Of a stretch of DNA of 64,000 nt, positions 17,071 through 25,852 are shown piece after piece. The position numbers and the translations under genes are program-made. The notes below the pieces were generated by a model. That model did not search any database. It was not told where the DNA came from and worked only from the letters and a program-made list of their open reading frames with translations. The DNA is from Halogeometricum sp. S3BR5-2 (GTDB lineage: Archaea; Halobacteriota; Halobacteria; Halobacteriales; Haloferacaceae): assembly GCF_031624635.1 (NCBI RefSeq), contig NZ_JAMQOQ010000003.1, positions 310,001 to 374,000 on the forward strand. Reading direction: 5' to 3'. Positions within the stretch are counted from its first letter, which is position 1, and each line of letters starts with the position of its first letter.

Positions 17071-18939
17071 TCAGTCGCTCACTTTGTACATCTTGTAGTC
17101 GCCCGACGTCTGCACGAGGCTCACCTCGGCCGTCGAGTTCAGACTCCGGAACCCGGACTCGTTGTACATGAGTCCGCGGTACAGTTCGAGTTCGCGGCGT
17201 TCGTCGGAGCGTTTCACCACGACGTAGACGTCGCCCTCGCCGTTGTAGTGCGTCGTCAGGTTGCTGTTGAACACCTCCGGCGGCACGCTCCCGCCGGTCG
17301 GAAGCGACGACATCGTCCGCTTCGCCTCGCGGCCGTAGACGGCGTCGGAGTATCGCCCCGGGCCGAGGCGGACGCCGAGGAGTCTCGCGTCCCCCCCGAC
17401 GTCCTCGAAACTCGCCTGGTAGCCGGCCATCTCCGTCTCGGGCACCTGCGAGGAGGGGAGGTAGATGAGCGGCGACATGAAGAACGTCATCGTGCTGAGG
17501 ACGATGAGCGCCGCGAACGCCACCGCCAGCACGCTGTCGGCGCTGACGTTCCTGAGCCGTCCGGTCGCCAACTCGCGCCCGCGGACGAGCGCCACGCAGC
17601 CGAGGACGTTCAACAGGAGGACGACGGCGCCGACGTACCGGCCCCACACCGCCGTCGACGACGCGAGGTAGAACACCCCGAACATCGCCGTGAGCGCGGT
17701 GGTGGCCACGCCGAGGGCGACGACGATGGCGGACCGGCGGGAGGCGTCGCCGCGCGCCTCCGCGATGAGCGCTCGGAGCACCAACCCGGCCGCGAGGAGT
17801 CCGAACACCACCGTCGGGAGGAACAGTTTCGTCGCGACTTCGACGGTGCTTCCGCCCAGCGCGCTCAGCGACGTCGCCTGCGTCGCCACGTCGTTCGCGC
17901 CGGTCCCCGTCTGGAAGATGCTCTCGAAGAAGCTCTGCACGACGCCGATGGAGGACTGCTGGGCGCGTTCGAGCCGACTCGTCCACAGGAGGAACACGGC
18001 CATGAGGAAGGCGCCGTGTCCGAGCACCGACCGCTGGGCCGCTATCGGGTGGTCGTTCCACCGACGCACGATGAGCGCCCTGGTCGCGCCGATGAGGAGG
18101 AAGACCATCGCGACGTTCAGCGCCTGCTGGGGGTGCAGGAGCACGAGCGCCACCGACGCGAACGCGAGGGCGCCGTCCGTCGCGGTGACGGGAAGCAACC
18201 CCTCCTCGCCGGGCGCGTCGAGAATGTGGCGGAGCGCGAGATAGAGCAGGACCGGGGTGAAGTACAGCGCCTGCGTGAACGGATGCGCCATCATGAACAC
18301 GCCGAGGTCGTTGCTCGGCAGGAGCAACAGCGCCGAGAAGGCGGCGATGACCGAGACGCCGCGCCCGTCGACCAACACCCCGACGCAGAGGGGAACCGTG
18401 ACGAAGTAGACGAGGACGAACAGCAGGACGACGAGCAGCATCGCCCGGTTCAGCGTCATGCCGGTCAGCTCCTGAATCAGGAGCGTCGTCGTGTGGACCC
18501 CGGGGTAGAGGAACTGCGTCGGCTGCATCACGCCCGACGCGAGGTCCTTCGCCCAGCCGAGGTGGGTGAGCGAGTCGCCCATCCCGTAGAAGAAGTAGCC
18601 GCGGATGAGCGGCAGGCCGGCCACCGAGAGTATCGGGAGCCCGCCGACGACCATCGTCGCCCAGCGGAGCGGACCGCCGGGGCGGAGGACGAGGCCCACG
18701 AGGAGCGCGCAGGCCACCGCGACGCCGATACCGACCCAGTAGAGCGCCGGCGTCGACCCGTAGATGGAGAGCTCGTACCCCGTCGCCGGGGCGAAGTACG
18801 CCCGCACCAGTCCCGCGAAGAAGGCGAGTCCGCCCACGACGAGCAGAGCCTTCGAGAGTCGCGCGGACGTCCCGCTCTCCGTCTCGGTTCCGCTCCCGCG
18901 CGCGTTCCGCCGTCCGCGCCGCGCGGTCGTTCGCTGCAC
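17071..18939 (-). CDS. Polytopic membrane protein, GT-C glycosyltransferase-like
   Basis: This 622-residue protein has about a dozen predicted membrane helices between residues 29 and 490, followed by a soluble, probably external, C-terminal domain of about 130 residues. After the third helix the loop FFYGMGDSLTHLGWAKDL carries an aspartate at the place where GT-C enzymes keep their catalytic acidic residue. Members of that fold use lipid-linked sugars on the outer membrane face. It lies 50 bases downstream of a DUF354 gene on the same strand, inside a glycan locus. A polymerase or a lipid-phosphate-sugar transferase are both possible. I did not recognise a precise family, so the functional call is tentative. 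Confidence 0.72.
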   Translation of the reverse strand: MQRTTARRGRRNARGSGTETESGTSARLSKALLVVGGLAFFAGLVRAYFAPATGYELSIYGSTPALYWVGIGVAVACALLVGLVLRPGGPLRWATMVVGGLPILSVAGLPLIRGYFFYGMGDSLTHLGWAKDLASGVMQPTQFLYPGVHTTTLLIQELTGMTLNRAMLLVVLLFVLVYFVTVPLCVGVLVDGRGVSVIAAFSALLLLPSNDLGVFMMAHPFTQALYFTPVLLYLALRHILDAPGEEGLLPVTATDGALAFASVALVLLHPQQALNVAMVFLLIGATRALIVRRWNDHPIAAQRSVLGHGAFLMAVFLLWTSRLERAQQSSIGVVQSFFESIFQTGTGANDVATQATSLSALGGSTVEVATKLFLPTVVFGLLAAGLVLRALIAEARGDASRRSAIVVALGVATTALTAMFGVFYLASSTAVWGRYVGAVVLLLNVLGCVALVRGRELATGRLRNVSADSVLAVAFAALIVLSTMTFFMSPLIYLPSSQVPETEMAGYQASFEDVGGDARLLGVRLGPGRYSDAVYGREAKRTMSSLPTGGSVPPEVFNSNLTTHYNGEGDVYVVVKRSDERRELELYRGLMYNESGFRSLNSTAEVSLVQTSGDYKMYKVSD

Positions 18940-18989
18940 GCTACGTCACCCTCGCCGGAGCCGCGGTGTGGTTCACAGCTCTCATGGTC

Positions 18990-20102
18990 TCACGCCGGGT
19001 TCCGTTCGGTCGGTCGGCGGACGGGGTCGGAGTCTCGGACGCCGCGGATGTCGGCGGGCGTCGCGTCCGGCCGCCCGGCCGCCTCGACGGCGTCCGTGAC
19101 GAACCGCGCGACGTCTATGGTGTCGTCCAGCAGCCGTCGCCGCCGCTTTCCGATTTCGCGCTCGCTCTCCGGCCGTTCGAGCCACGACCGGGCCTTCTCG
19201 ACCGCCTCCTCGCCGTCGGGCGTGGAGTACATCAACCCGTATCGCTCCTGGAACTCGACGAAGTTGCTCATGTCGCCCTCGCCGGCGAACGAGTTCGTCC
19301 GGATGACGGGCGTCCCGAGGATGGCGGATTCGGTGGCCATCGTGTGGGTGTCGGTGACGAACATGTCCGCGGCGTCGAGCAGCGAGTGCGAGAGGTGGAC
19401 GGGCGTCTGCAAGGCGTACTGCGACAGCGAGTCGGGGAGCTTCTTTGCGACGCTCATGATGTACACCTCCCCGTGCTCGGACAGCAGATCGACGAGGCGT
19501 TCCTTGACGGCGAGCGACATCCCCTTCTGACCGATGTCGTGGTGGGCCTTCATCGTCCCGAACCGGAGCAGGAAGTACGGTTCGTCGGGTTCGACCCCGT
19601 GTTCGCGCAGGGCGTCGTGGTCCGGTTCGAAGTACTCCGGGCGGAGGTAGGCGAGTTCGTGGAAGCCGTCGTAGCGGACGTGCTTCTCGCCGAAGTCGTC
19701 GCGGAATTTCCGCGGGGTGCAGACGAAGTCGGCGAACGGCACGGTGATGCGGTTCGACCCGACGGGGCTGTCGGTCCAGACGACGCTGCGAGCGCCGACG
19801 ACCGCGGAGACGTGCGCCGCGGCGATACCGCCGATGGCCGTTATCACGTCCGGTTTCCACTTCCGGGCGATGTCGAGGATGCGCGCCTCGTACTGGAGTT
19901 GGACTTTGACCATGTCGAACGTGGTGTCGACGTGCCCGGCGAGCACTTGATGGTCGATGCCGTACTCCTCGAGGAGTTCGATGGCCACGTCGTACTCGCG
20001 CGCGACGACGCGGACCTCGTGGCCGCGGGCTTCGAGTTCCCGGATAGAATGCTTGAAGAAGTGAACGTGTGCGGGATGTTGTATCGTGACGAGTACCTTC
20101 AT
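18990..20102 (-). CDS. DUF354 family protein (GT-B-like)
   Basis: This 370-residue protein begins MKVLVTIQHPAHVHFFKHSI, typical of DUF354 proteins of archaeal surface-polysaccharide clusters. It has GHEVRVVAREYD, a central TDSPVGSNRIT segment and FVTDTHTMATESAILGTPVI near the C-terminus. The fold resembles UDP-GlcNAc 2-epimerase and MurG-type glycosyltransferases, but the biochemical activity of the family is not established. The ATG at 20102 is preferred because the upstream frame lacks similarity. It precedes the GT-C-like gene by 50 bases. A glycosyltransferase role fits the context; supplying a ManNAc-type sugar as an epimerase is an alternative. Confidence 0.85.
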   Translation of the reverse strand: MKVLVTIQHPAHVHFFKHSIRELEARGHEVRVVAREYDVAIELLEEYGIDHQVLAGHVDTTFDMVKVQLQYEARILDIARKWKPDVITAIGGIAAAHVSAVVGARSVVWTDSPVGSNRITVPFADFVCTPRKFRDDFGEKHVRYDGFHELAYLRPEYFEPDHDALREHGVEPDEPYFLLRFGTMKAHHDIGQKGMSLAVKERLVDLLSEHGEVYIMSVAKKLPDSLSQYALQTPVHLSHSLLDAADMFVTDTHTMATESAILGTPVIRTNSFAGEGDMSNFVEFQERYGLMYSTPDGEEAVEKARSWLERPESEREIGKRRRRLLDDTIDVARFVTDAVEAAGRPDATPADIRGVRDSDPVRRPTERNPA

Positions 20103-20196
20103 CGCTTGTGGAACGGGGGGAGACGGCGCTCGTTCGAAACAGACGCACCTGTCGACGAACACTCTTGTCGGATTGTCAACAACGGGGCCGTCATTT

Positions 20197-20212
20197 GACG
20201 AGTACACTCGTC
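20197..20212. promoter_or_regulatory. Candidate operator upstream of the DUF354 gene
   Basis: GACGAGT and ACTCGTC are perfect 7-bp arms separated by AC. An outer perfect repeat, TTTGACG (20194-20200) and CGTCAAA (20233-20239), overlaps it. The element lies about 95 bases upstream of the DUF354 start, in the only non-coding gap before the gene. No regulator is encoded nearby. Confidence 0.45.
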
Positions 20213-20326
20213 TTATCCACTTAGTTAGTAAGCGTCAAAGCCAATCCCGTGACACCTAAAAACCGCTTACTCGGGCCTTGACGCGGTGTGTTAGCGAGCG
20301 ACAGGCTCGGTAACGTGTCGTCTGTT

Positions 20327-22780
20327 CTATCGGTTCTCGAAGTCGACGACCGCGAAACCGGTAATGTCGAACTGCGTGATAGAACCGGAGAAGCGGTAGG
20401 CGTCGACGCCCTCCGTGACGGTGCCTTCGACGCGCCCGTCGAGCACCTCGTCCGTCTTCAGGTCGCCCGCCGGCGCGTCCGCGGGGACGACGCTCAGTTC
20501 CGCGCTGCGTTCGACGTCGCCCGTGACGGTGAACGAGTAGTGGCTGGTGTTGCGAGTGGCGGAGCCGTCGACGTAGATGACGTGTTCCAGCGTCGACCCC
20601 TCCTCCGAACCGCCGTCGGTCGAACCGTCGCCGAAGCCGTCGCCGCCGTCCGCGGGGGCGTACTCCCCGGGGTCGAGTTCCTCGCCGTTGACGAAGAACT
20701 TCGCGTCGTCGCTCAGTTCGACGGAGACGATCTCCCCGGCGAACCAGAACCAGTCCTCGTCGTTCTCGCCGAGAGAGCCCTCGACGACCGTGCTGACCTC
20801 GTTCTCGACGATGTGCGAACCCTGATTGATACCGCTGGTCGTCACGATGCGGTAGTCGAGGGGGGCGCCGGTGCTCCGGACCGTCGTCGTATCCGTGAGC
20901 TTTCGGGTCCCGTCGAACCGGATGATTTCGGGGGCGTCGACGGCACCGCCGTCGGCATCGGAGCCCTCGCCCGCGTCGCCGTCGGTCGAACCGTCGCCGC
21001 CGTCGCCGCCGGCGTCTGCGGGGGCGTAGTCGGCAGGGTCGACCGGTTCGCCCTCGACGAACAGTTTCGCCTCGTCGCTGAGGCTCACTTCGGTGACTTC
21101 GCCGGCGAACCAGAACCAGTCCTCCTGGTCGTCCGCGTCGAGAGAGCCCTCGACGACGGTGGGCACGTCCTCGTCGACGATGTGCGAGCCCTGATTGATG
21201 CCGTCGGTCGTCACGACGCGGTAGTCGAGGGGGGCGCCGGTGCCCCGAACGGTGAGCGTGTAGGGCAGTTCCTTCGACCCGCCGTAGTTCGCTCCCGACC
21301 CCGAGAGATCCGGAATGGGGCACGCGTACGCCGTGGAGACGTTCGAGGTGCTGATCGTGGAGTTCTGGAACAGCGTCGACCGGCCGTCGACGCCGATGTT
21401 CGTGTCGGCGACGACGCCGCTCGACGTGTCGATGAACTTGATGCCGTTCTGGTCGGCGCCGTCGACGGAGATGCAGCAGTTGCGAATCGATGTCCCCGGA
21501 CGGCCGGTGACCTCGACGGCTATCTTCCGACCGCCGCCGACGCCCGTGACGGAGACGTTCTCGAACGTGTACGCCGTGTCCGGCCAGTCGATGGAGGGTT
21601 CGGCGACGACGATGGGGTTGAGCACGTCGGTCGTGTTCACCTGGACGCGCGTGTTCCGAATCGTGCAGTTACCCGTCGCCCCCTTGGCGATGATGGCTCC
21701 GGAGGAGATGCCGGTATCCATCCGGATGTCGCAGTCCTCGACGAGCAGGTTCGTCCGGCCGGCAAGCCAGATGCCCCGGGAGTTGACGACGGGTTCGGGT
21801 TCGGTGCCCGACCGCGGCATGATGTCGTACTCGCGGGAGTCCCACGAGTCCGCGGAGATGTTCTTCTCGTTGTGGATGACGGCGCCCTTCACCGAACTGT
21901 TCGTCGACCCGATGCGGACGTTCGAGATGTTGTTGTTCTTGAACACCCCGCCCTCGATGTGGACCTCGCCGTCGCCGCGGTCGGAGTCGGTCGTCCCGCG
22001 GTAGCTTCCGATGTAGCCGGGACTGGAGGCGTAGACGCCGTTGTCCGTCCAGTTCCACACCTCGCAGTCGCGGATGTAGAGCTTTCCGGCGTGCTTGAGA
22101 CCGACGAACAGCCCGTGCGAGGCGCTGTCGTACGTGCTGCCGTCGCGGGCGTAGAACCGCTCGATGACGCCGGTCCCGTTCGGGTCCTCGACGGCGGTAG
22201 ACAGGCCCTCACAGCTGTGACCGACGACGCCCTTGACGTGAACGTCGCCGATGTAGTAGTCGCCGCGCTCCGCGATGACGATGAGCGTCCCGCCGTAGCC
22301 CTCGCGCGTGTAGTCGAACTCGAACCCGGAGAAGACGTGGTCACCGCCGGTCTTCATCAGGATGGTCCACGATTCGCTCTCGCTCTGTGGCTTGGCCGGG
22401 ACGAACACCGGGTTCGCGCCGTCGGCCGCGACGAGGCCGACGTTGCTGGACCGAATCCAACAGGAGTCGATGCGGTACCGACCCGTGGGGAACTCAACGA
22501 GCGTTCCGCTCGGAACGGCTCCGAGCGTATCGTCGACCAGCGCTCCCTCGTTCGGGTCGAGACCGAGGTCGTCGACCGCGTTCACCTTGCGGTCGAACGA
22601 GATTCCTTCGTAGGTGTGCCCGCCCGCGGCGGCGGCGGAGCCAACGCCCGTGGCGGCGACGGCGGCGGTCGCGGCGCCGAGGCGGAGCACGCCTCGCCGG
22701 CCGAGGAGTTTCGAACCGGTGTGCGCGCCGGCGGGTTCAGTGGGTGATTCGGTCGAAGGCTCGATGGGGTTCTCTGCCAT
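20327..22780 (-). CDS. Tat-exported right-handed beta-helix protein with C-terminal repeats
   Basis: This 817-residue protein has a twin-arginine signal peptide (RR at 28-29, hydrophobic run about 32-50, cut near AAA at 51-53). A right-handed parallel beta-helix follows (about 70-480) with many short N/D-rich turns, for example RDCEVWNWTDNGVYASS and FKNNNISNVRIGSTNSSV. The last 300 residues hold three related modules of about 100 residues, two of them nearly identical and joined by Gly/Asp/Ser linkers. Beta-helix folds of this kind occur in pectate lyases and alginate C5-epimerases, so modification or trimming of an acidic surface glycan is plausible. The exact activity is unproven. A paralogue lies immediately upstream. 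Confidence 0.87.
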   Translation of the reverse strand: MAENPIEPSTESPTEPAGAHTGSKLLGRRGVLRLGAATAAVAATGVGSAAAAGGHTYEGISFDRKVNAVDDLGLDPNEGALVDDTLGAVPSGTLVEFPTGRYRIDSCWIRSSNVGLVAADGANPVFVPAKPQSESESWTILMKTGGDHVFSGFEFDYTREGYGGTLIVIAERGDYYIGDVHVKGVVGHSCEGLSTAVEDPNGTGVIERFYARDGSTYDSASHGLFVGLKHAGKLYIRDCEVWNWTDNGVYASSPGYIGSYRGTTDSDRGDGEVHIEGGVFKNNNISNVRIGSTNSSVKGAVIHNEKNISADSWDSREYDIMPRSGTEPEPVVNSRGIWLAGRTNLLVEDCDIRMDTGISSGAIIAKGATGNCTIRNTRVQVNTTDVLNPIVVAEPSIDWPDTAYTFENVSVTGVGGGRKIAVEVTGRPGTSIRNCCISVDGADQNGIKFIDTSSGVVADTNIGVDGRSTLFQNSTISTSNVSTAYACPIPDLSGSGANYGGSKELPYTLTVRGTGAPLDYRVVTTDGINQGSHIVDEDVPTVVEGSLDADDQEDWFWFAGEVTEVSLSDEAKLFVEGEPVDPADYAPADAGGDGGDGSTDGDAGEGSDADGGAVDAPEIIRFDGTRKLTDTTTVRSTGAPLDYRIVTTSGINQGSHIVENEVSTVVEGSLGENDEDWFWFAGEIVSVELSDDAKFFVNGEELDPGEYAPADGGDGFGDGSTDGGSEEGSTLEHVIYVDGSATRNTSHYSFTVTGDVERSAELSVVPADAPAGDLKTDEVLDGRVEGTVTEGVDAYRFSGSITQFDITGFAVVDFENR
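20577..21270 (-). repeat. Internal duplicated C-terminal module of the beta-helix protein
   Basis: Two copies of a module are encoded at about 20640-20900 and 21010-21250. Each contains STGAPLDYR or GTGAPLDYR, GINQGSHIV, TVVEGSL, DWFWFAGE and YAPAD in the same order. The DNA of the two copies is also very similar, with identical stretches around the DWFWFAGE segment, which indicates recent duplication or gene conversion. A third, diverged module ends the protein. Confidence 0.75.
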
Positions 22781-23025
22781 GGACACTTGATTAAGAGATA
22801 ATTAAGAACATAAATCTATTGGTCTTGAAAGAAACACGGAAATATGATAGTCACAATATTATGAATTTCAATTTTTGTATTCTATTTACTAGGTGTGCGG
22901 AGATGAGAAACGGACTAAACGGGCCTTGGTCTACTCGCGCTTCAAACGGTCGAAAAAGGCCACTAGCGGCGTTTAATACCACGTTAACGTCCTTCTAAGC
23001 GTTTTGTCAGGTCGCGTCCCGAGCG
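22781..23025. promoter_or_regulatory. AT-rich intergenic island with beta-helix gene promoter
   Basis: This 245-base gap is strongly AT-rich against the local background. Near its left end two copies of ATTAAGA, 11 bases apart, lie within 30 bases of the beta-helix start; on the minus strand they form TTCTTAATTATC, a likely TATA region giving a very short leader. Toward its right side, minus-strand T-run CCTTTTTCG (about 22953-22963) may end the upstream beta-helix gene. Confidence 0.5.
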
Positions 23026-24477
23026 TCAGGTACCGTCGCCGCAGGTGCCGTTCGACCGAAGGTTCGTCCGCCTCACCGTCGCGTTGGTCGTCGTGACCAT
23101 CCGTCCGGGCACGGCGATGGTGCTGTTCGACACCGCGCCGTTGCGAGTGTTCTCGAAGGCGATGCCGTCCTGATTCCCTCCGTCGAGCGAGATGCAGCAG
23201 TTCTCGAAACTGGTGTCGTCTCTCCCCTGGACGCGAACCGCCGCGTTTCGGGCGGTCGCGGTCCCCGTTATCGTGACGCCTTCGACCGTGAACCCGTGTC
23301 GCTGCCAGTCGATGGACGGTCCCTTCAGGTTGATGGGGTAGAGCACCTCGTCGGTATCGACGTGTATCCGCGTGTTTCGAATCCTGTTCGTCCCCGTCGC
23401 CCCGTTGGCGACGATGGCGCCGTCCGACCGGCCGGCGTTCATCACGATGTCGCAGTCGGCGACGAGTTGGTGGTGCCGGTTCGTCAGGCGGATGCCCCGG
23501 GAGTTGACGACGGGTTCGGGTTCGGTGCCCGACCGCGGCATGATGGGGTACCGCCGCGAGTCCCACGTGTCGCCCGAGGGGTTCCGCTCGTTGCGGATGA
23601 GCGCCCCCCGCACGGAACTGTACGTCGACCCGATGCGGATGTTGGCGATGTTGTTGTTCTTGTAGACGCCGCCGCGGACGTGGACGACGCCGTTGCCCCG
23701 GTCGGCCGTCGTCTGTCCCTTGAACCCGCCGACGTAGCCGGGACTGGAGGCGTAGACGCCGTTGTCGGCCCAGTTCCACACCTCGCAGTCCCGTATTTCG
23801 AGCCGTCCGGCGTGACCCTGCGCGACGAAGATTCCCGCTCCGGGGCTGTCGTACGTGCTGCCGTCGCGCGCGACGAACCGCTCGACGACGCCTTCGCCGT
23901 CCGGGTCGGTCACGCTCACGCCGACGCCGTACGTGTCGTACGGGTAGACGCCGAACGCGTGAACGTCGTGCAGGTAGAGGCTGCCCACCGTCGCGATGAG
24001 GGTGACGCTCGCGCCCACGTCCTCGCCGCGGAAGTCGAAGTCGAAGCGCCCGAACTCGAAGTCGCCCCCGTTCTCGAAGGTGAACAGCCACCCCCGCTCG
24101 CTGGCGGCGCTCGTCGGGACGAGCGTCGTCCGCGCGTTCGGCGCGCCGACGACGCCGACGTTGCGGTAGCCGTTGACCCGCACCGGGTCGACGAAGTGGC
24201 GTCCCGCCGGGACCACGAACAGGGTGTCGTCGGCCAGTTCCGAGGCGATTATCGACCCGACGCGCCCCTTGCTGGCGTTTCCGACGCCGCGGTCGGCGAG
24301 TCGCACGACGCGGTCGTACGACTGATACTGTTTCGGCGTCCCTCGCGACGTCTCCACTCCGTCCCGCGGCAGCGTCCCCGTCGGCGTCGACGGCTTCGAG
24401 TCGTCGAACGCCGAGCAGCCCGCGAGGCCCAGGAGACCGGCCGACGCGGCCGACGCCAGAAGCGTGCGGCGCTTCAT
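23026..24477 (-). CDS. Lipoprotein right-handed beta-helix protein
   Basis: This 483-residue protein is a paralogue of the larger beta-helix protein downstream. Its signal peptide has RR at 3-4 and the lipobox LAGC with the lipidated cysteine at C21, so it should be Tat-exported and membrane-anchored. The beta-helix (about 60-470) shares long similar stretches with its neighbour, such as ARDGSTYDS, RDCEVWNWADNGVYASS and IMPRSGTEPEPVVNSRGI. It lacks the C-terminal repeat modules. The pair probably act on the same glycan, one tethered and one free or differently attached. Carbohydrate-binding without catalysis is also possible. Confidence 0.86.
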   Translation of the reverse strand: MKRRTLLASAASAGLLGLAGCSAFDDSKPSTPTGTLPRDGVETSRGTPKQYQSYDRVVRLADRGVGNASKGRVGSIIASELADDTLFVVPAGRHFVDPVRVNGYRNVGVVGAPNARTTLVPTSAASERGWLFTFENGGDFEFGRFDFDFRGEDVGASVTLIATVGSLYLHDVHAFGVYPYDTYGVGVSVTDPDGEGVVERFVARDGSTYDSPGAGIFVAQGHAGRLEIRDCEVWNWADNGVYASSPGYVGGFKGQTTADRGNGVVHVRGGVYKNNNIANIRIGSTYSSVRGALIRNERNPSGDTWDSRRYPIMPRSGTEPEPVVNSRGIRLTNRHHQLVADCDIVMNAGRSDGAIVANGATGTNRIRNTRIHVDTDEVLYPINLKGPSIDWQRHGFTVEGVTITGTATARNAAVRVQGRDDTSFENCCISLDGGNQDGIAFENTRNGAVSNSTIAVPGRMVTTTNATVRRTNLRSNGTCGDGT

Positions 24478-24808
24478 CAGACCCCGTCGGCGGCCGCGCG
24501 CGCACGCGGCGACGCATCACCCGTTCGGTCCGTGCGGTCCGCGTGACCCACGTGACCCGCGCGGCTCACGTTCCGCGCCCCCCGACGCCCGTCCCGCCGG
24601 CGTCCGTCCCGCTCCCGCGACTCCCCTCGCGGCGCGCTCCCTCGGCGGCCGCGGTGTCGACGACTCTCGACTGATCGGTCATTCCTGTCGGATAATTCGG
24701 ACTCACTCGGTTGAATATGTGTCGCATAAACTGAGCGATTCCGCGCGTCCAGCGGGCCTCGGCGGTCGCAGGGTGGGCCGAAACACTCCCGCCGGTGGGA
24801 AACCTCCG
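24478..24808. other. Intergenic region upstream of the lipoprotein gene
   Basis: This 331-base gap separates genes on the same (minus) strand. A modest AT-rich patch near 24715-24735, reading TTTATGCGACACATATTC on the minus strand, may be the promoter of the lipoprotein gene, which would give a leader of more than 200 nt. I see no open frame worth calling. Confidence 0.4.
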
Positions 24809-25816
24809 CTACGATTCGCTGACGTTGATGTCCAGCGTCAGATGGCGGTACGCCGAGTCGACGCTCGGGTCGTCCGGCGCCTCGCCCCGGTAGACGAGAT
24901 AGGTGTACCGGAGGTTGTCGCCGGCGAACGTCGGCTGGAGTTCGTGCCGTAACTGCCAGGTCACGTTCTCGCCGATGTTCCGCTGGTACCGGTCCACCTC
25001 GGCGGACCTGACGATGTTGCCGTTCTCGCCCACCTCCTGCTGTTCGACGACGATGGTGTACGTCGTCGGTCCGTCCTCGTGGTTGGCGACTTCGAGCACG
25101 TATTCGGCGGTTTCGCCCACCGTGAGGTCCGTCTGGTACCCGTTGGCGACGAGGTTCCCCTCGTCGTTCTCGGTGAGCAGCGACACCCGCGTGAACGTCG
25201 TCTGGTCCTGCGGGAGCGCCACCGCCCCGAGGAACCCGGCGCTGGCGACGACGAGGACCAGCACCAGCAGGACGTTCAGCGCGACGTCGAGGGTCGACCC
25301 CTCGAACCCGGCGCCGACGGTCCGTCGGAACGAGGCCAGCGGTAGCACGTACCGGCTCTCCTCGCGCTTCCGTACCCGGCGCACGACGCCGAGGGCGAAC
25401 ACGAGCACGGTGAATCCGACCACTGCGGCCAGCACCACCTGTATCGAGAGCGCGAGCGGGCTTGCCACGATGGCGACGCCGAACACCGGGAGCACGGCCA
25501 CGCTGAGGCCGAGCGAGAGCCCCGCCCGCTGTGCGCCCGTCAGCGTCCCGCGGCGCGACCCGGTGTCGGTCCGCCCGAGTCGACGGCTCCGCGCCGGTCG
25601 CTCGACGACGCGCTTCGGGAACACCAGCGTCGTGATGGCGTACCCCGGCAGCCACAGCAGTCCGAGTAGGACGACGGCGATTCGGGTCGGGCCCGGAGGA
25701 AGCGTCAGCGCCGCCGCGCCGAACACGGCGAGGGCGGCGACGACGAGGATGGACTCGACGGCCAACCCGACCGCGCCGGACGTCCGCTCAGGCGAGTTTC
25801 GCACGGCTACGCTCAC
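24809..25816 (-). CDS. DUF1616 membrane protein
   Basis: This protein of about 335 residues has four helices in its N-terminal 190 residues, including LLGLLWLPGYAITTLVFPKR, which is characteristic of DUF1616. An extracellular C-terminal domain of about 140 residues follows, with VGETAEYVLEVANHEDGPTT and an NVTW sequon. DUF1616 proteins are frequent in archaeal glycan loci but have no established function. The first GTG has GGAG abutting it; a GTG four codons later (25804) is better spaced from the Shine-Dalgarno-like GGAGGTGA and may be the true start. The gene follows the polyprenyl-phosphate-type GT2 gene after 36 bases, so it is probably in the same transcript. Confidence 0.82.
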   Translation of the reverse strand: MSVAVRNSPERTSGAVGLAVESILVVAALAVFGAAALTLPPGPTRIAVVLLGLLWLPGYAITTLVFPKRVVERPARSRRLGRTDTGSRRGTLTGAQRAGLSLGLSVAVLPVFGVAIVASPLALSIQVVLAAVVGFTVLVFALGVVRRVRKREESRYVLPLASFRRTVGAGFEGSTLDVALNVLLVLVLVVASAGFLGAVALPQDQTTFTRVSLLTENDEGNLVANGYQTDLTVGETAEYVLEVANHEDGPTTYTIVVEQQEVGENGNIVRSAEVDRYQRNIGENVTWQLRHELQPTFAGDNLRYTYLVYRGEAPDDPSVDSAYRHLTLDINVSES

Positions 25817-25852
25817 CTCCGCGGCGACCGACGGCGGGTTCGAGAGCGTCCG

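Noticed and set aside
17248-19530. Long plus-strand open frame of about 760 codons
   Set aside because: It is antisense to the GT-C-like and DUF354 genes, rich in Arg/His/Glu repeats and without any domain. Long antisense frames are expected in GC-rich haloarchaeal DNA.
20288-22747. Open frame of about 819 codons opposite the large beta-helix gene
   Set aside because: It is a complementary shadow; the minus-strand protein has a Tat signal, beta-helix turns and repeat modules.
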